Made by a program: the position numbers and the translations under genes. Below are positions 38,682 through 49,615 of a stretch of DNA of 64,000 nucleotides, piece by piece. This stretch comes from Channa striata. Lineage: Eukaryota > Chordata > Actinopteri > Anabantiformes > Channidae. Position 1 is the stretch's first letter. Every line of letters begins with the position of its first letter. The stretch is taken from positions 26,653,720 through 26,717,719 of the forward strand of contig CM065174.1 of assembly GCA_033026295.1 (NCBI GenBank). Reading direction: 5' to 3'. Under the pieces are notes generated by a model that was not told the DNA's origin, ran no database searches, and saw nothing but the letters and a program-made list of their open reading frames with translations.

Positions 38682-39240
38682 GCTGCCCGTCCCGCCTCAC
38701 GGTTACCGTAAAACACAACGTCTTAGCAAGGCGCTAGCCGCATGTCAACGCGTATTCCAATGGCGAGAGGCTAACGCTGCGGTCAGCACACGGTCAACGG
38801 AACTCGAACTCGTGACCGGGAGGTGGACAACGACCAGACAAAAGCGTCTCACAGTGACGGGTCGATTCCGAAGGAGGACGGACTCGCTCCACTCCGCCCG
38901 TGGATCTTCCCGCTCTCACAAATCACATTTGCCCACTTGACCGGAAGGCGGAATTCCCAAAAGGCTTCCTACAATGGTTTTCAAAATAAAAGCCCTTGTT
39001 GCACAATATTGCTGGTTATGTTTGAAATAAATTTACTCACCTATTTTTTTTTCTGTAAACATCATTAAGAGAAATAGCTTCTTCACTCTAAATGCCTTAA
39101 CTGGGTAATTAGAGTTACCGTGGCTTGTGACTAGTGACGTATTTGTGCTTTTATTTAGAATTAGTGGTGTGCCGGCAATCACGCTTCTTGACTTCCGTCG
39201 AAACGAACGGAAGTTAAATCAGTAAACATCCGGCGGTGAG
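38682..39240 (-). promoter_or_regulatory. brip1: probable brip1 promoter and 5' UTR
   Basis: CpG-rich sequence directly upstream of the brip1 start (38690-38940). At 39191-39214 there is an exact inverted pair of ETS-type sites, acttccgt and acggaagt, separated by 8 bp. GABP/ETS sites are common in TATA-less DNA-repair promoters. The transcription start itself is not visible. Confidence 0.5.
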
Positions 39241-42200
39241 GTGTATAACAGGAAGAAAGTTTATTCCAGATGTGTTCGGCGTGTGCTTCAAAATCACGGC
39301 TTCTGTGGGGATTCAAGAATAAAAACACTTTTACAACGGATTCCTGAGAATGTCGGTCCAAAATTTCAAATGCTACTCACAATGAAAGTGAACTCAATTA
39401 ACAGGTGAATATGAAACCATTATCCCCTAAATTCTAGTGGAGGACATTAAAGGAAAATCTTAAGATTATGACATGTACCTGAAAAACTTTTCATAAGTAC
39501 ACTACTTACCATCCACCTCTAGCTTCATCTCGAATAGCTTATGATGATTTATAGTTTGATGGTTGCAGTGCAATAATTTGATTTGTGAAGTTTAGCCTGT
39601 TTGAAAAATGCATCTACACAAATATGACTTGTGACTATGTATGTTTGCAATAGGTATATGACTTTTCATATTCATTTCTCATTGACTGTATGGATTAGTT
39701 TGATTTGGCTCCTATTTTACGGTGTCTTCTAATGATATACCACACATCACTTAGAACAGCTGATGTGTCATTAATTGTGTCTTGCTTTGCATACACTAAG
39801 AACCAGATGTCCACTAATTCCCTGCAGCTGAATGATTACCGACTTACTATAAGCATTAACAATCTCTGATCTAGTCTTTTATTTAAATGTTAAATAAGGC
39901 CTGCTACCTGCATATTCATGCATATTCAATCCAGAGCATTGTGAATTCCTTTAGTGTCCAGGTTGCACATAAAAACTCCCTAAATAAAAAGAGCCGGTTG
40001 TCTGTGCTTTAATCTACTTTAGACTGGAATATAAAATAGTTTGGTATCAGGTGAAAACACTTAAAGACTATGGCTGATACAAAATTTACTACTAGAATTG
40101 ATTTTAAAATTGTTAAAGCGCTGGATGGTCACATCACTGTCCACCATACAGTTTCATTTCGTAATTTAGAAACTGAGTGCTAATATAGAATAATTCCTTA
40201 AAAATATAGACAGGTGACAAATGACATTAAGTCAGAACAGTTTCAATATACATTGTCAATGATTGTCCATGTCTATGGAGCCCAACTTCCAAAAAGAATT
40301 CACTCATCAATTGGTGTCTTGATATTGATCGTGGAGTCTAAATCGCTCTGAATATGGAAATTAGATGTTATTGGGGGATGGATTTAAAAGCACACTTTGA
40401 CGGCAAAATATTATAATGACTTCTTGGAAACAAAACACTTCACAGTAAAACTGTGGCAACTCTAGCAAACAGGACAATGCTGTAAAAATACTTGCAACCG
40501 ACTAAATAATGCTATACACTAGAAGTAAGAAATGATTAAATATAAATTATTCAATGTAAAACTAGCACCAGCAGATCTGAACTTCAGAGGACATGTGACG
40601 AAGAATGGAACAATTCAAATTGACAAAATAAGGAGCAGGTATTGGAAGAATAAGGAAAGATTGTCTTGTAACACACAGTAATTACTATTCTTCAAAGCTT
40701 TTTATTTAAATAGGTTCATTTCCAGGTAAGAGGTTGTCACATTTACACTGTACACATGCACTTTTTTGCTGTTAGCACAGTCATCTGAGTCAGGGATGTC
40801 ATTATTCATCATGAATTGGTAGATTTAAAAAGATTTAGGAGGATTTTTAAAAAATAGAATATAAAAATTATAGACGATCCCAAGTAAAACAAGAGAACGC
40901 ATTTGAAGGGACCATGAGCATTCCTCCAGCGTTGTCAACACATTAGTACATTACTGTTATTAACCAATCCATAGTGCTACAAATTCCTGTTAGAAGTTGC
41001 ACGTGCACTCAGTGAAAACACGTTTTACAAAGATGGAGACATTAGTCTCATCTGTATGATGGTCACTATTTTTTAAGTGTGTGTATATTTGTTATTTTAA
41101 TCATACACTCGGACCAAACCATCAGAAGCTAAAGACGGCATAGTCTGCAAACTCTACTCAGCCTAATGAGGATTCCCTTTTATTTCTCCTTAAAAAGTGG
41201 CAATTTCTTGTGGTTTTATTTTAGACTCCAATCATATCAGCAATTTTAACTGCACTATTTTCTAGTGAAAAACAAAGCAAAGCACTTCACAAAGACAATA
41301 GGTTCACCGTAATAGTGCAAAAATATCCTTTTAGAAAGTCCATGCAGAGTGTTTTTACTCACAAATGAGCCATGTGCATACATCAGTAACAATACAACTG
41401 CAGCTGCAGTGTGGAGGAACAATGGCTTGTGTAAAGAGAACAGTAATGGAACCTTTCAACCAACTTAAAAAGAACAGACCCGACAGTCTCATTGTAAACG
41501 AAATTAAATAGGGTGTCAGGATGGACTGGAGACAGCATGTGAGAACAACACGAGTGCAGCTAACAAATCATTAAAGCTGAATGTAAACTTAAAGTTTTGC
41601 GTTTCCCCACATGGCAAGCCTTCATTTTAGAGCCACCATGTCCAGCAAGTGGACATTTCTCCAGTGGAGAAATCCACTTATCTTAAGACAGATACACAAA
41701 CTCCTGCAAAACCTTCAGCACAATGTGGATGCTTTTCAAAGGCATTCTTGGAAACATAAAATTACGAGATGGTGTATGAATGTTTGGGGGTTAAAAGTAA
41801 CGAAATAAATCATAATGCTTTCTTACAAATTACAACTTAAAACAAAGAATTAGAGAGAGGATTTAACCCTGGACTGTGAAATCAAACATAAAAACACCTT
41901 ATGACAATAGAGACCTCACATTCATACAGATGAGTTACATCAAATGTGTACTCTCAAGGAAAAGAACAAACAAAAAAACTACCAACATTTATTACATATA
42001 TTGATCTAGCAACTGGGCTGTAGTAGCTTAATGGTTTGGGACTGTAGCAGCATGTTTAATTAATATTCAAGACAGATCTCCAGTGATTAAATAAAATGAC
42101 AATAAAAATACATAAATATGTTTAAACACAAGGCATACACATAATGCTATATACGGGACAGAGTGAGGAATCCGATGGAAGCCGTGGTGGAGCTCATCTA

Positions 42201-42644
42201 AAAAGGGATTTTCATGTTTTGTCATCACACAATAAATGAATGTATAAAAAATATATATATATTTATTTTAAATGAACAGTTTCACTTGTTAATACTCAAC
42301 TATAAAAAGCATCATATTTACACCAGCATCATTAATCATATCTATTTCTTACAACTGTTACCAGAAAGAGGTGAAGTAAGACATATTTAATCACTATTTT
42401 ATGAAGGAATTCAGAGACAACTGGGATTTTTACAAAAATGAGCATTCTTCCAAGAAAAATCGTCAAATGAGTACTGTGGGGGTGCCAAGCAAGATGACTA
42501 CAAGTCTTTTCACAACCTTTATGGCATGGTCGGTACGAGTTGTGTAACTGCGTAAGAGAATTTGCAAACACTGGGAAGAGAAATGCCACTGGATATGGAC
42601 AGTGGGAGGCAGCAGGTTGGTGTATGAGTGTGTGTGTGTGTGTT
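39241..42644. other. ppm1d-brip1 intergenic region and ppm1d 3' UTR
   Basis: AT-rich, with short open frames only. The part next to 42644 is ppm1d 3' UTR. No other gene was recognised, so the two minus-strand genes are direct neighbours, about 4 kb apart. Confidence 0.55.
42262..42267 (-). terminator. ppm1d: possible ppm1d polyadenylation signal
   Basis: AATAAA on the minus strand, about 380 bases past the stop codon; the downstream side is moderately GT-rich. Several other hexamers lie further on, so this one is a guess. Confidence 0.3.
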
Positions 42645-42660
42645 TTAGTACACACACACT
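42625..42660. repeat. GT/AC microsatellite pair around ppm1d stop
   Basis: A (GT)n run at 42627-42642 faces an (AC)n run at 42650-42659, forming an inverted repeat whose loop contains the stop codon. Confidence 0.85.
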
Positions 42661-43028
42661 GTGGTCTTGTTATGCTGTTGGAGAATAGGAGAGACGTTAC
42701 TGGACTCCTGTTTCTTCTCTGCATTGTGCTGCACTAGTGGAGGCCTGTCGGCAGTCCTACGCCGCGCTCTTTTGGCTGATTGACCTGACGGTGGTGACGA
42801 TGATCCATCAATAGTTCTTTTGCTGCTGGGAGTCCTCCTGCCAATCGTCCTGTCAGTGGGACTGGACGGACTGAGCAGCTCGGCACTACTGTTTGGACAC
42901 AGTGGCGTCAAAGTAAACAGGTCAGAGAGGTTCATGTGGTACAAGCTATTGCTTCCTAGTCCATCCCGTCGCTCCAGGGCAGGCAGGAGTTCGCAGAGTG
43001 CAGAAGGAGAATCCTCCTCTGGAGGCCG
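42645..43028 (-). CDS. ppm1d: ppm1d exon 6 (C-terminal tail and stop)
   Basis: Residues 424-550 and stop TAA at 42645-42647. Low-complexity tail with DRTIGRRTPSSKRTIDGSSS, a basic KRARRRTADR patch (probable nuclear signal) and terminal NKTTVCVY. In human this last exon is where truncating, stabilising mutations occur. The stop codon abuts a GT/AC repeat. Confidence 0.95.
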   Translation of the reverse strand, partial: RPPEEDSPSALCELLPALERRDGLGSNSLYHMNLSDLFTLTPLCPNSSAELLSPSSPTDRTIGRRTPSSKRTIDGSSSPPSGQSAKRARRRTADRPPLVQHNAEKKQESSNVSPILQQHNKTTVCVY

Positions 43029-46000
43029 CTGCAGAACAACAGTAACGACAACTGAGTGACATTTACATGCAAATGTGACCCTTTAATCTTCATAGTAAAT
43101 CATCAAAACAACTAATGACCCCTGGCACTGGGGATACTTTAGATTTCCCACCTCAGCACGATAGACACTTCAATTCAAAATTATTGACTTTTGAGTGAAT
43201 TTAGTTAAATTTGGTGTGTAAAACCTGAAGTGAAAATATTTAGCCAGACGCAAGAGAAACTTACATAAAAAAAAAACTTTTGAAATTTAAGCTATTCTTC
43301 TCGATTTTCCTGAATCACTTATAATTTCACAGTATAAACGAACATCCAACTGGATCTACAGAATGGTTATATATGGTGTTGAAATTAGTTCATTTGGTTA
43401 AATAATAATTTTAAAGTATGTTTTATAGTGTGTTGTCATCCTGCCCTCACCTGAAGAAGAGGAGTGTCAGCACGGGACATGGAGGTAGGGGGACACTGGG
43501 ACACCTTGGCTAGGTCGAGCAGTACCTCCTCATGGTGAAGGGAGTCCTGGGAGCTCCCAGGCTCCTGCAGGGCGATTACAATGGCACTGGTGTTGTCAGC
43601 GCGCAACATTCGCTGCCGCCACCGCAACAGAGCCTGACTGACCAGATGCCGGGCACTTGATACCCCACATGGTACCTGCAGCAAGCAAGGCTGTTAGTAC
43701 ACTGACATTATCTAGTATTAGGTGAACGTTACTCTGTTAGATGACTAGATGGCTTATAGTCAAGTTTTCATATCGAATCCTTAGCTGGCAACAGGCTGCC
43801 ATACACAGGAAAGGACAAAAACTTCTACAGTGCGTGTAATGACTCCAAATCAGCCAAGCAACTCTTTACAGAAACACGTCTGAGTTGTTACTCACCGTCA
43901 TCTCATCGTTGTTCTGACACATGGAGATGGCCTCTTGAGGTGGCACCATGTTCCACAGACCATCACTGCCCAGAATGATGTAGCGGTGTTTCCTGGGATC
44001 AAGGGTCACCACACTGGTGTCTGGCTCAGGAGAAACCACAAACTCCCCGCTGTAGAAATCGTAGCTCCACAGATCACCTGTTCCAGAGAAGACAAAATTA
44101 CCTGAAGGCACCCTACTCCTGAATGCATTCATCCTTACAAACTAGACTGAAGCTCAAGGGTATTAGAGTGTGTTTACAGGGACTTAAGTAACCGTGTTAG
44201 AGGCAGTTCTCTCAGGAAAGATGGTTTTTGAAATTGGGGTAGGGGATTAGACAAACCTGGTTTCCCCTGGTAAATTTCTGTCTGAGAATGCAGATTACTT
44301 TGCCATGCATACACGTAACCGGTTTTCTAATCTGCTTCTTCCAACTGCACATGTGCATTACAAAAGGCTGTAGACATGAACCCGCAGCTGAGTGAAAAAC
44401 TAAAGGGAAGATCATTAACGAGGAGATGCCACCTTTAAAGGAAATAAAAAAAAAAAAAGTCAGCCTAAACGCTGACAGAGAAAACACAAAGGGCCTCATA
44501 GAAACCTAAATAACAAACACACACACAAAACTCAGAAAGCAGTGTTTTCTGTCACTGTGCAGTTAAAAGCTGTAAGCCAGCCTTCTAAAATGAGTCTGAG
44601 GAGGAGGAGAAACCAGGTTACTCTTGCACTGCATGCATATGGGGATTTCCAGTAACCAGGTTTCATAAGTGCATGTAAACATTGTTCGTTGATTGACTGA
44701 GCGAGCTGATTTCTCTGAGTAACCCGGTTACTTAGGTGCATGTAAAGAAAAGTCAATGACTAGAGAGGCGACAAATAAATCATCGGGAAAAAGTGTAAGG
44801 ACCCTCTTACATCTCTGAAAAGAACTGATATTATATATATATATATTATATTATATAGCTATATTGCATTTGTACAGTTTTCATGGCAAAAAAAAAAAAC
44901 ACCACCTGATTTGCATTAGTTTGGTAGCAAGTTATTAACAGAGATTACTGTGAAATTTGCTCTTCCTACCTAGCGCTCGAGCTACTGCCAAGAAAGGTAT
45001 CTGGTCAATGACGGTGCTCCGACGGACCGGGCCGTTGTGACTCAGTCGTGGTCTTTTCCAGACGACTCGGTTCACTCCAGATTTCTTAATCACGCTGTCG
45101 GCAGATAGAGTAAGAATGAGAATAAAAAAAAAAAAAAAACAAATTTAGCAAAGGCCACACATTTCAGGCAATATGTCTGGGCTTTAACAGTAATGATTAA
45201 ACTGCTGTTATGCTGGGAACACACACCTTAAAAATAATGCACCATCTTAGCTTGTGTTGCAATAAAACCTGCCTTTATGAAGATTACATTGTTTTGTTCT
45301 TGTTGAAACAAGTACTGAGTCCACTGGTTTTGGGAGGCATTTTCCACGGATCATTCTGAAGTTCTGAACTATACCAACTTAGACAGAAACTGTGTTTAAA
45401 TTAAAATAGAAAATTCACTGCTGGAAAGCCAGTGGTTTATTTGAAATCTCAGCTATAAATATTTCGCTATTATCTATAATATCTATAAAATAGCTAATAG
45501 CTATCAACTATGTATGGGGTCATAGCGTGCAAAAACATTTGAAGGTCTTGGTCTGTCACTTGACTAAAAAGGTAACGAGACTGTGCTATGCCCCGTTACT
45601 CAAATGGGAAATGTCCTTTAACAGCTGAAAGGCTCTGTGCTCCCTGTGCCATAATTGGATGTGCCACTAATTGGACTGCGATGCACTGTCATACCACCTG
45701 CTGTGTTTTTTTGGTCGGTTGTTAATGTTTTCAAATTTCCTATTGCCTGGGAAATTACACTCAACAGACTGTTTCTAGCCAACTCGAGCTTTAACTCTGC
45801 CTAATACATCACAGTCTTCTCAAGCTCAACTCTCAGTAAATATACATCCACAGGATTTTTTTTTTATCTCAGTACCTGAGATCTGCAAAACAATGTGAAC
45901 AACAAGACAAATAACAAAGCATCCAATATCGCAGAACTGAGATGTCATGTGACCTGATGACATCTGTGCTGGGCCTATGCAAATCTTCAACTGCTATCAT

Positions 46001-49000
46001 GTGTTTTCACTTAATTGCCTGATTTACAGACACGTTTGGACAAAGCTGGATCTAATGAAGCTGGAGTCTTTACTACTGTGCTTTCTTCAGATAACGATTG
46101 TGCCACAATGTTGCTGGCCTGCACTGTTCAGAGGTGCAAGACTCAAATAAAAAAAAAAAAGACAGTGAAATGTGCAATTATCGTTTCCCAGTAAAGCATT
46201 GGGAGTGTGTTAAATGGTGGCTGAAGGTTATTCATAATTTGAAGCATAGTGAGAACACACTCAATGAAAATCTGACAAACTAATATATTTGTAACCTCCA
46301 TTTTAAACCAAAGAACACAGAACAATTTTGTCTAAACTTGGACAAAGAGGGAGCAGGACCTCCAGCTCCGAGAGCACAACAATCCACCTCAGTGATTTAA
46401 TTTGACATGTTTTACGAGGACTGGTAGACAAATGCAGGGAAATAAATGGGGAATTCATTGGAAAGAAAGCATGGAGTAAATGGGTTTTATTTGGATAGAA
46501 TACCTCTTTTAGTATTGTTCAAAGCCTTCAAATGTGGGTTAACCCTGATTTAATGTTTGGGGCAACTTGTCCTAAGACCTTTTGATGATGTGTATTTTGT
46601 AATATAAAGTATAATCTAAGCAAATGTCTTTTTTGTTGGTATACATTAATCTTGAAATGGATATAATAACAGTCCAACATTATTCAGTCAGAACAATTAT
46701 TCATAAGTGAAGAGCATTCAAGACAGTTGCCAATCTTCCCAGGGGTGGATGTCTCAGCACATTAATCCTAAGGTCAGATCATACCGTGCTCATATATACA
46801 AAAAAAACCCACAAAACAGCACAACTGAGGTTAGCAAAACTGCCTCTGAACAAACCCCAAGCCTTCTGGAACAATGTCCTATGAACAGATGGGTTCATAA
46901 ATTAAGTTGTTTTGTCCTTAATGCCCAGTGCCACGTTTGGTCAAAGTGAAACTGAGCATTTCAGGAGAAACTCCTCGCACACGCTGTCAAGCACGGCACT
47001 GGAGGAGTAACTGGGCTTGTCTGCAGCCACAGGACCTGGGTACATTGCACTCACTGGGTCGACCATGAACTCCTCTTTATTAAAAAGAGTATTCCAGAGG
47101 CAAATGTTAGACAGTCTGTCCAACAGCGAAAGCTAGGTCAAATTGAGTCAGGCAAAAGGACAAAGATCCAAAGAAAACAAGTAAATCGTCTAAGTCATTC
47201 AAATGGCTTTGAATGACCTAGACGATTTCCAGAACTCAACCCACTTAAAAGGTTGTGGTATGACCTTAAAAGAGTTACGCATAAGCGAAGCCTAAAAATG
47301 TTAATGAAACAAAGCAATGTTGTAAAAAATGGGCCAAATTCCTCAATGATGTGAGAGACTGATAAAGGCATACAGGAAACTAAGATGGATCTACAAGCTA
47401 CTGAAACATGGGGGTAAATAGAATCGCCAACTTTTGTTCCTTTTTCACATCATTTTGGTAATTAAATAATGGCACGGAGAGAAAAGTTCTTCGATGTTCA
47501 TCTGAGGTTGTATTTGCCTAATACTATGACCTCATATGACCAGATAATTTTTACTATATTTTACAAAGAAAATTTAAAGAGGGGGTACTATCAATTACTA
47601 GATTGATAGCTATACGAAAGACACTATTATGAGACATTTTTGGCTTCATTATCTCTCTGTTAGTAATATTGAAATTTTAATCCAATGGGTGACCCCTCTT
47701 GGTTAAATATTCTGTTGCTAAAGTAAGCCTTTTTCTTTAAATTATCTTTATATTTACCCAGAAATGTGGTGTGATGTGCACCTGAAGTTACACTTTTACT
47801 TCACTTTACGATCACAGTGACGAATCATAGCAGGTTTTGCCAAGCATCTCCACTTGAAGGGTTTATAATGTTCTTAGGAGTTGTAGTTATGTGTTCTGCA
47901 CAATGATGAGGAAGCCAAGCAGCATAAATACACGCCCCAAAGGAGAAAGTGGGATCCATCTGAGAAAATGATCACAAATATAACAAATGCTTTTCAAAGC
48001 CTTACCTCCCTCCCAGACCTTCAATGCGCTCCCTCTCTCTGGGTAGTTCAGGTTTGTGGTCTTGTGTGACTTCCACAGCTCTGATGAATGGAACCGAGGG
48101 GTCATCTTGGACCCCGAGAACCACTGCAGAATCACCGACGTGGGCCACGTACATGCGGTTGCCTCGGATGACCACCACACTAGCTGTGGTTCCTGAGGTG
48201 CTAGGAAGGCCTGTAAGAGTCTTCGGCCATTCAGCTGGAAAAGCAAAATACAGAAAATTGGTATATTTATTGGAAAAAAAGGCATGTGCTGCTTACAATC
48301 AGCTGGACAGAACATTAAATGCTTATTACACACCCCCTCATGAGTAACGTATGCAACTTTATTATCACAGCAAAGAGTTTTTATCTGCACCGATTATGTG
48401 CTTATCTAAAGTTAATCAAGGCCTGATTGATGTGATGAGTCGTTGATTGTGTCCTAAGGTCCGTTCTGTGGACCGTGGACCGAGTCCGTTCTGTGGACCG
48501 GGTCCCTGGGTCATCACAGGGTGTGTAAACAGCCAACATGTCCAGACACATACGCCCGGACCGTGACAGATGAAGAGCCTGCAAACACCGACTATTACGC
48601 CATTCACGGGGTTGTGACATGGCTCATAACGAAACATTCGACAACACAAACCGTGAGTCACAGAAACCAGACAACAAAATGCTTCTGCGCGGTTAACCGG
48701 TTTGTCTGGCTCCACCGTGCCAGGCTTTGTTTCCAGGGACCCCGGTGGCTACCGCTAGCTTAGTTGGTTTTATTACCTTTAATTGCTAAACATGTCAGCC
48801 ACACAAGTCAAACTTCTACAGAGATCAGCAGAAGCAAATGCTAAATATCATAGCAACACATTTTCATGGCAAGTAGCCCATATTGTCACACTGTCTTAAC
48901 ACACAGCTTTTCCTGAGTCCGTGGAATGTTCTGGCAAACTCAGCTAGCAAGCGCAGATTGACGTCTGTTTAACGCGGGCTAATGCTAACGTGGTGCTCGC

Positions 49001-49615
49001 AGTCCTACGGAAACAGGAGAGGAACATAAGGGGGTTCGACGACCCCCTCCCCCCGATCGGCGAACACGTCATGTGTCAGAACTTTGTGAGGCGTCGGGTC
49101 AACTTACGTAGCTTTTTCCACATAGCGTGATGGCAGGCTACAAATCCTTTGCGTATGGCGGAGCAGACCTCTCGGTCACAGTCGGACCAGAACCCCCGCT
49201 GCTTCTTCATGAACTCCCACAAACAGTCCCGTGCGAACAGCGCAGCCTCGCGACCTCCGTGGCCGTCAAACACGGCGAAGAACGCGACGGAACGGCGGGA
49301 GCGAGCCGACTTGCTCAGCTGACCTCCCGGTAAGGAGCTCTCCGCTGGTCCACTCCGATCGCTCCTTCCCGTGGTTTCCACGAATGAATCGGGCACCGGC
49401 GGAGACTCCATTGTTTCCCCGTTCCGGTCCGGTTGAATATCCAGACAGACAGAGCGGACCATACATTGCCCCCCCGTGCTCTCTTCTGGTTCAGGCGACG
49501 TCGGATCGTCTTCTCCCGGCTCGGGCTCTACTATGACCTCGGTCACATCTTCCATGTATTTCCGGCCTCCTTGGTCGGTAAACACACTTACTCGCATCAG
49601 TAACGTGCTTTCCAT
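42645..49615 (-). CDS. ppm1d: PP2C-type protein phosphatase PPM1D (Wip1)
   Basis: A nuclear Mg/Mn-dependent Ser/Thr phosphatase that is p53-inducible and switches off the DNA-damage response by dephosphorylating p53, ATM, CHK and H2AX. Six coding exons with GT-AG borders (49108-49615, 48006-48234, 44970-45094, 43896-44077, 43451-43675, 42645-43028) give 550 residues; human has 605. Seen are FTDQGGRKYMED at the N terminus, metal-binding DGHGG (D117), GDS in exon 2, the basic WKRPRL flap special to PPM1D, GSDGLWN (D326) and ADNTSAIVI (D375). The C-terminal tail is shorter and Ser/Pro/Arg-rich with a basic KRARRR patch. It ends TTVCVY, close to human TVCVC. It is divergent from appbp2. The start has G at -3 and G at +4. 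Confidence 0.97.
43451..43675 (-). CDS. ppm1d: ppm1d exon 5 (ADNTSAIV)
   Basis: Residues 349-423, including LLRWRQRMLRADNTSAIVI, where D375 is the last metal ligand of the PP2C fold. The Ser/Pro-rich tail follows. Acceptor tgctgcag, donor gtgagg, phase 0 at both ends. Confidence 0.96.
43896..44077 (-). CDS. ppm1d: ppm1d exon 4 (GSDGLW)
   Basis: Residues 288-348, GDLWSYDFYSGEFVVSPEPD and IILGSDGLWNMVPPQEAISM. D326 corresponds to the human active-site D314. Acceptor ggaacag, donor gtgagt, phase 0. Confidence 0.97.
44173..44748. mobile_element. foldback MITE with about 30-bp inverted ends
   Basis: Left end tttacagggacttaagtaac and right end, read in reverse, tttacatgcacctaagtaac pair over roughly 30 bp. 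The interior is non-coding. Related partial copies are at 20100-20370 and 60330-60480. Inserted in ppm1d intron 3. No target duplication is evident. Confidence 0.6.
44826..44866. repeat. AT microsatellite
   Basis: Alternating TA run with imperfections in ppm1d intron 3. Confidence 0.8.
44970..45094 (-). CDS. ppm1d: ppm1d exon 3 (basic flap)
   Basis: Residues 246-287, VIKKSGVNRVVWKRPRL through VRRSTVIDQIPFLAVARAL. This includes the B-loop of PPM1D, a basic insertion that shapes substrate choice and is absent from most PP2C enzymes. Acceptor gccgacag, donor gtagga. Confidence 0.97.
46690..47580 (+). mobile_element. decayed Tc1-like transposon
   Basis: Nearly the whole coding part of a Tc1-like element, antisense to ppm1d. 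Recognisable are ggtggatgtctcagcacatt, tgaacaaaccccaagccttc and tggaacaatgtcc, then ccacaggacctgggtacatt with tcgaccatgaactcctc, and finally tgtgagagactgataaag and ttcatctgaggttgtatttg. Many indels and stops; several hundred bases are deleted in the middle of the DDE domain. A 21-bp hairpin replaces part of it at 47183-47228. Confidence 0.85.
47183..47228. repeat. 21-bp inverted repeat, 4-base loop
   Basis: Left arm 47183-47203 and right arm 47208-47228 pair at 20 of 21 positions around the loop tggc. It lies inside the Tc1 remnant, where relatives have unrelated sequence. Confidence 0.95.
48006..48234 (-). CDS. ppm1d: ppm1d exon 2
   Basis: Residues 170-245, EWPKTLTGLPSTSGTTASVV, then MYVAHVGDSAVVLGVQDD and VTQDHKPELPRERERIEGLGG. 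The GDS aspartate is a PP2C core residue. Acceptor ttttccag, donor gtaagg. A longer open frame (47887-48390) in another phase is spurious. Confidence 0.97.
48460..48500. repeat. 16-bp direct repeat
   Basis: tccgttctgtggaccg occurs at 48460-48475 and 48485-48500. Both copies also hold the inverted words ggtcc/ggacc. In ppm1d intron 1. Confidence 0.9.
49108..49615 (-). CDS. ppm1d: ppm1d exon 1 (start, DGHGG)
   Basis: Residues 1-169 and one base of 170. It contains FTDQGGRKYMEDVTEVIVEP, then an acidic and proline-rich loop (about residues 33-108) and FFAVFDGHGGREAA with the metal ligand D117. Ends MWKKL; donor gtaagt, phase 1. A plus-strand frame across the same bases (49231-49536) is only its GC-rich shadow. 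Confidence 0.97.

Larger units (their letters stand above)
45095..48005. other. ppm1d intron 2
   Basis: A 2.9-kb intron. Its right half is largely a Tc1-like remnant (46690-47580); the rest is AT-rich unique sequence without exons. Confidence 0.7.

Noticed and set aside
39179..39361. 60-codon minus-strand open frame upstream of brip1
   Set aside because: No homology or splice link to brip1; it overlaps likely promoter sequence.
41611..41808. 65-codon plus-strand open frame
   Set aside because: No recognisable family or splice signals; ordinary AT-rich intergenic DNA.
47887..48390. 167-codon minus-strand open frame
   Set aside because: It crosses ppm1d exon 2 in the wrong phase; the correct phase gives the conserved phosphatase sequence.
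49231..49536. Plus-strand open frame of 101 codons
   Set aside because: Antisense shadow of GC-rich ppm1d exon 1.
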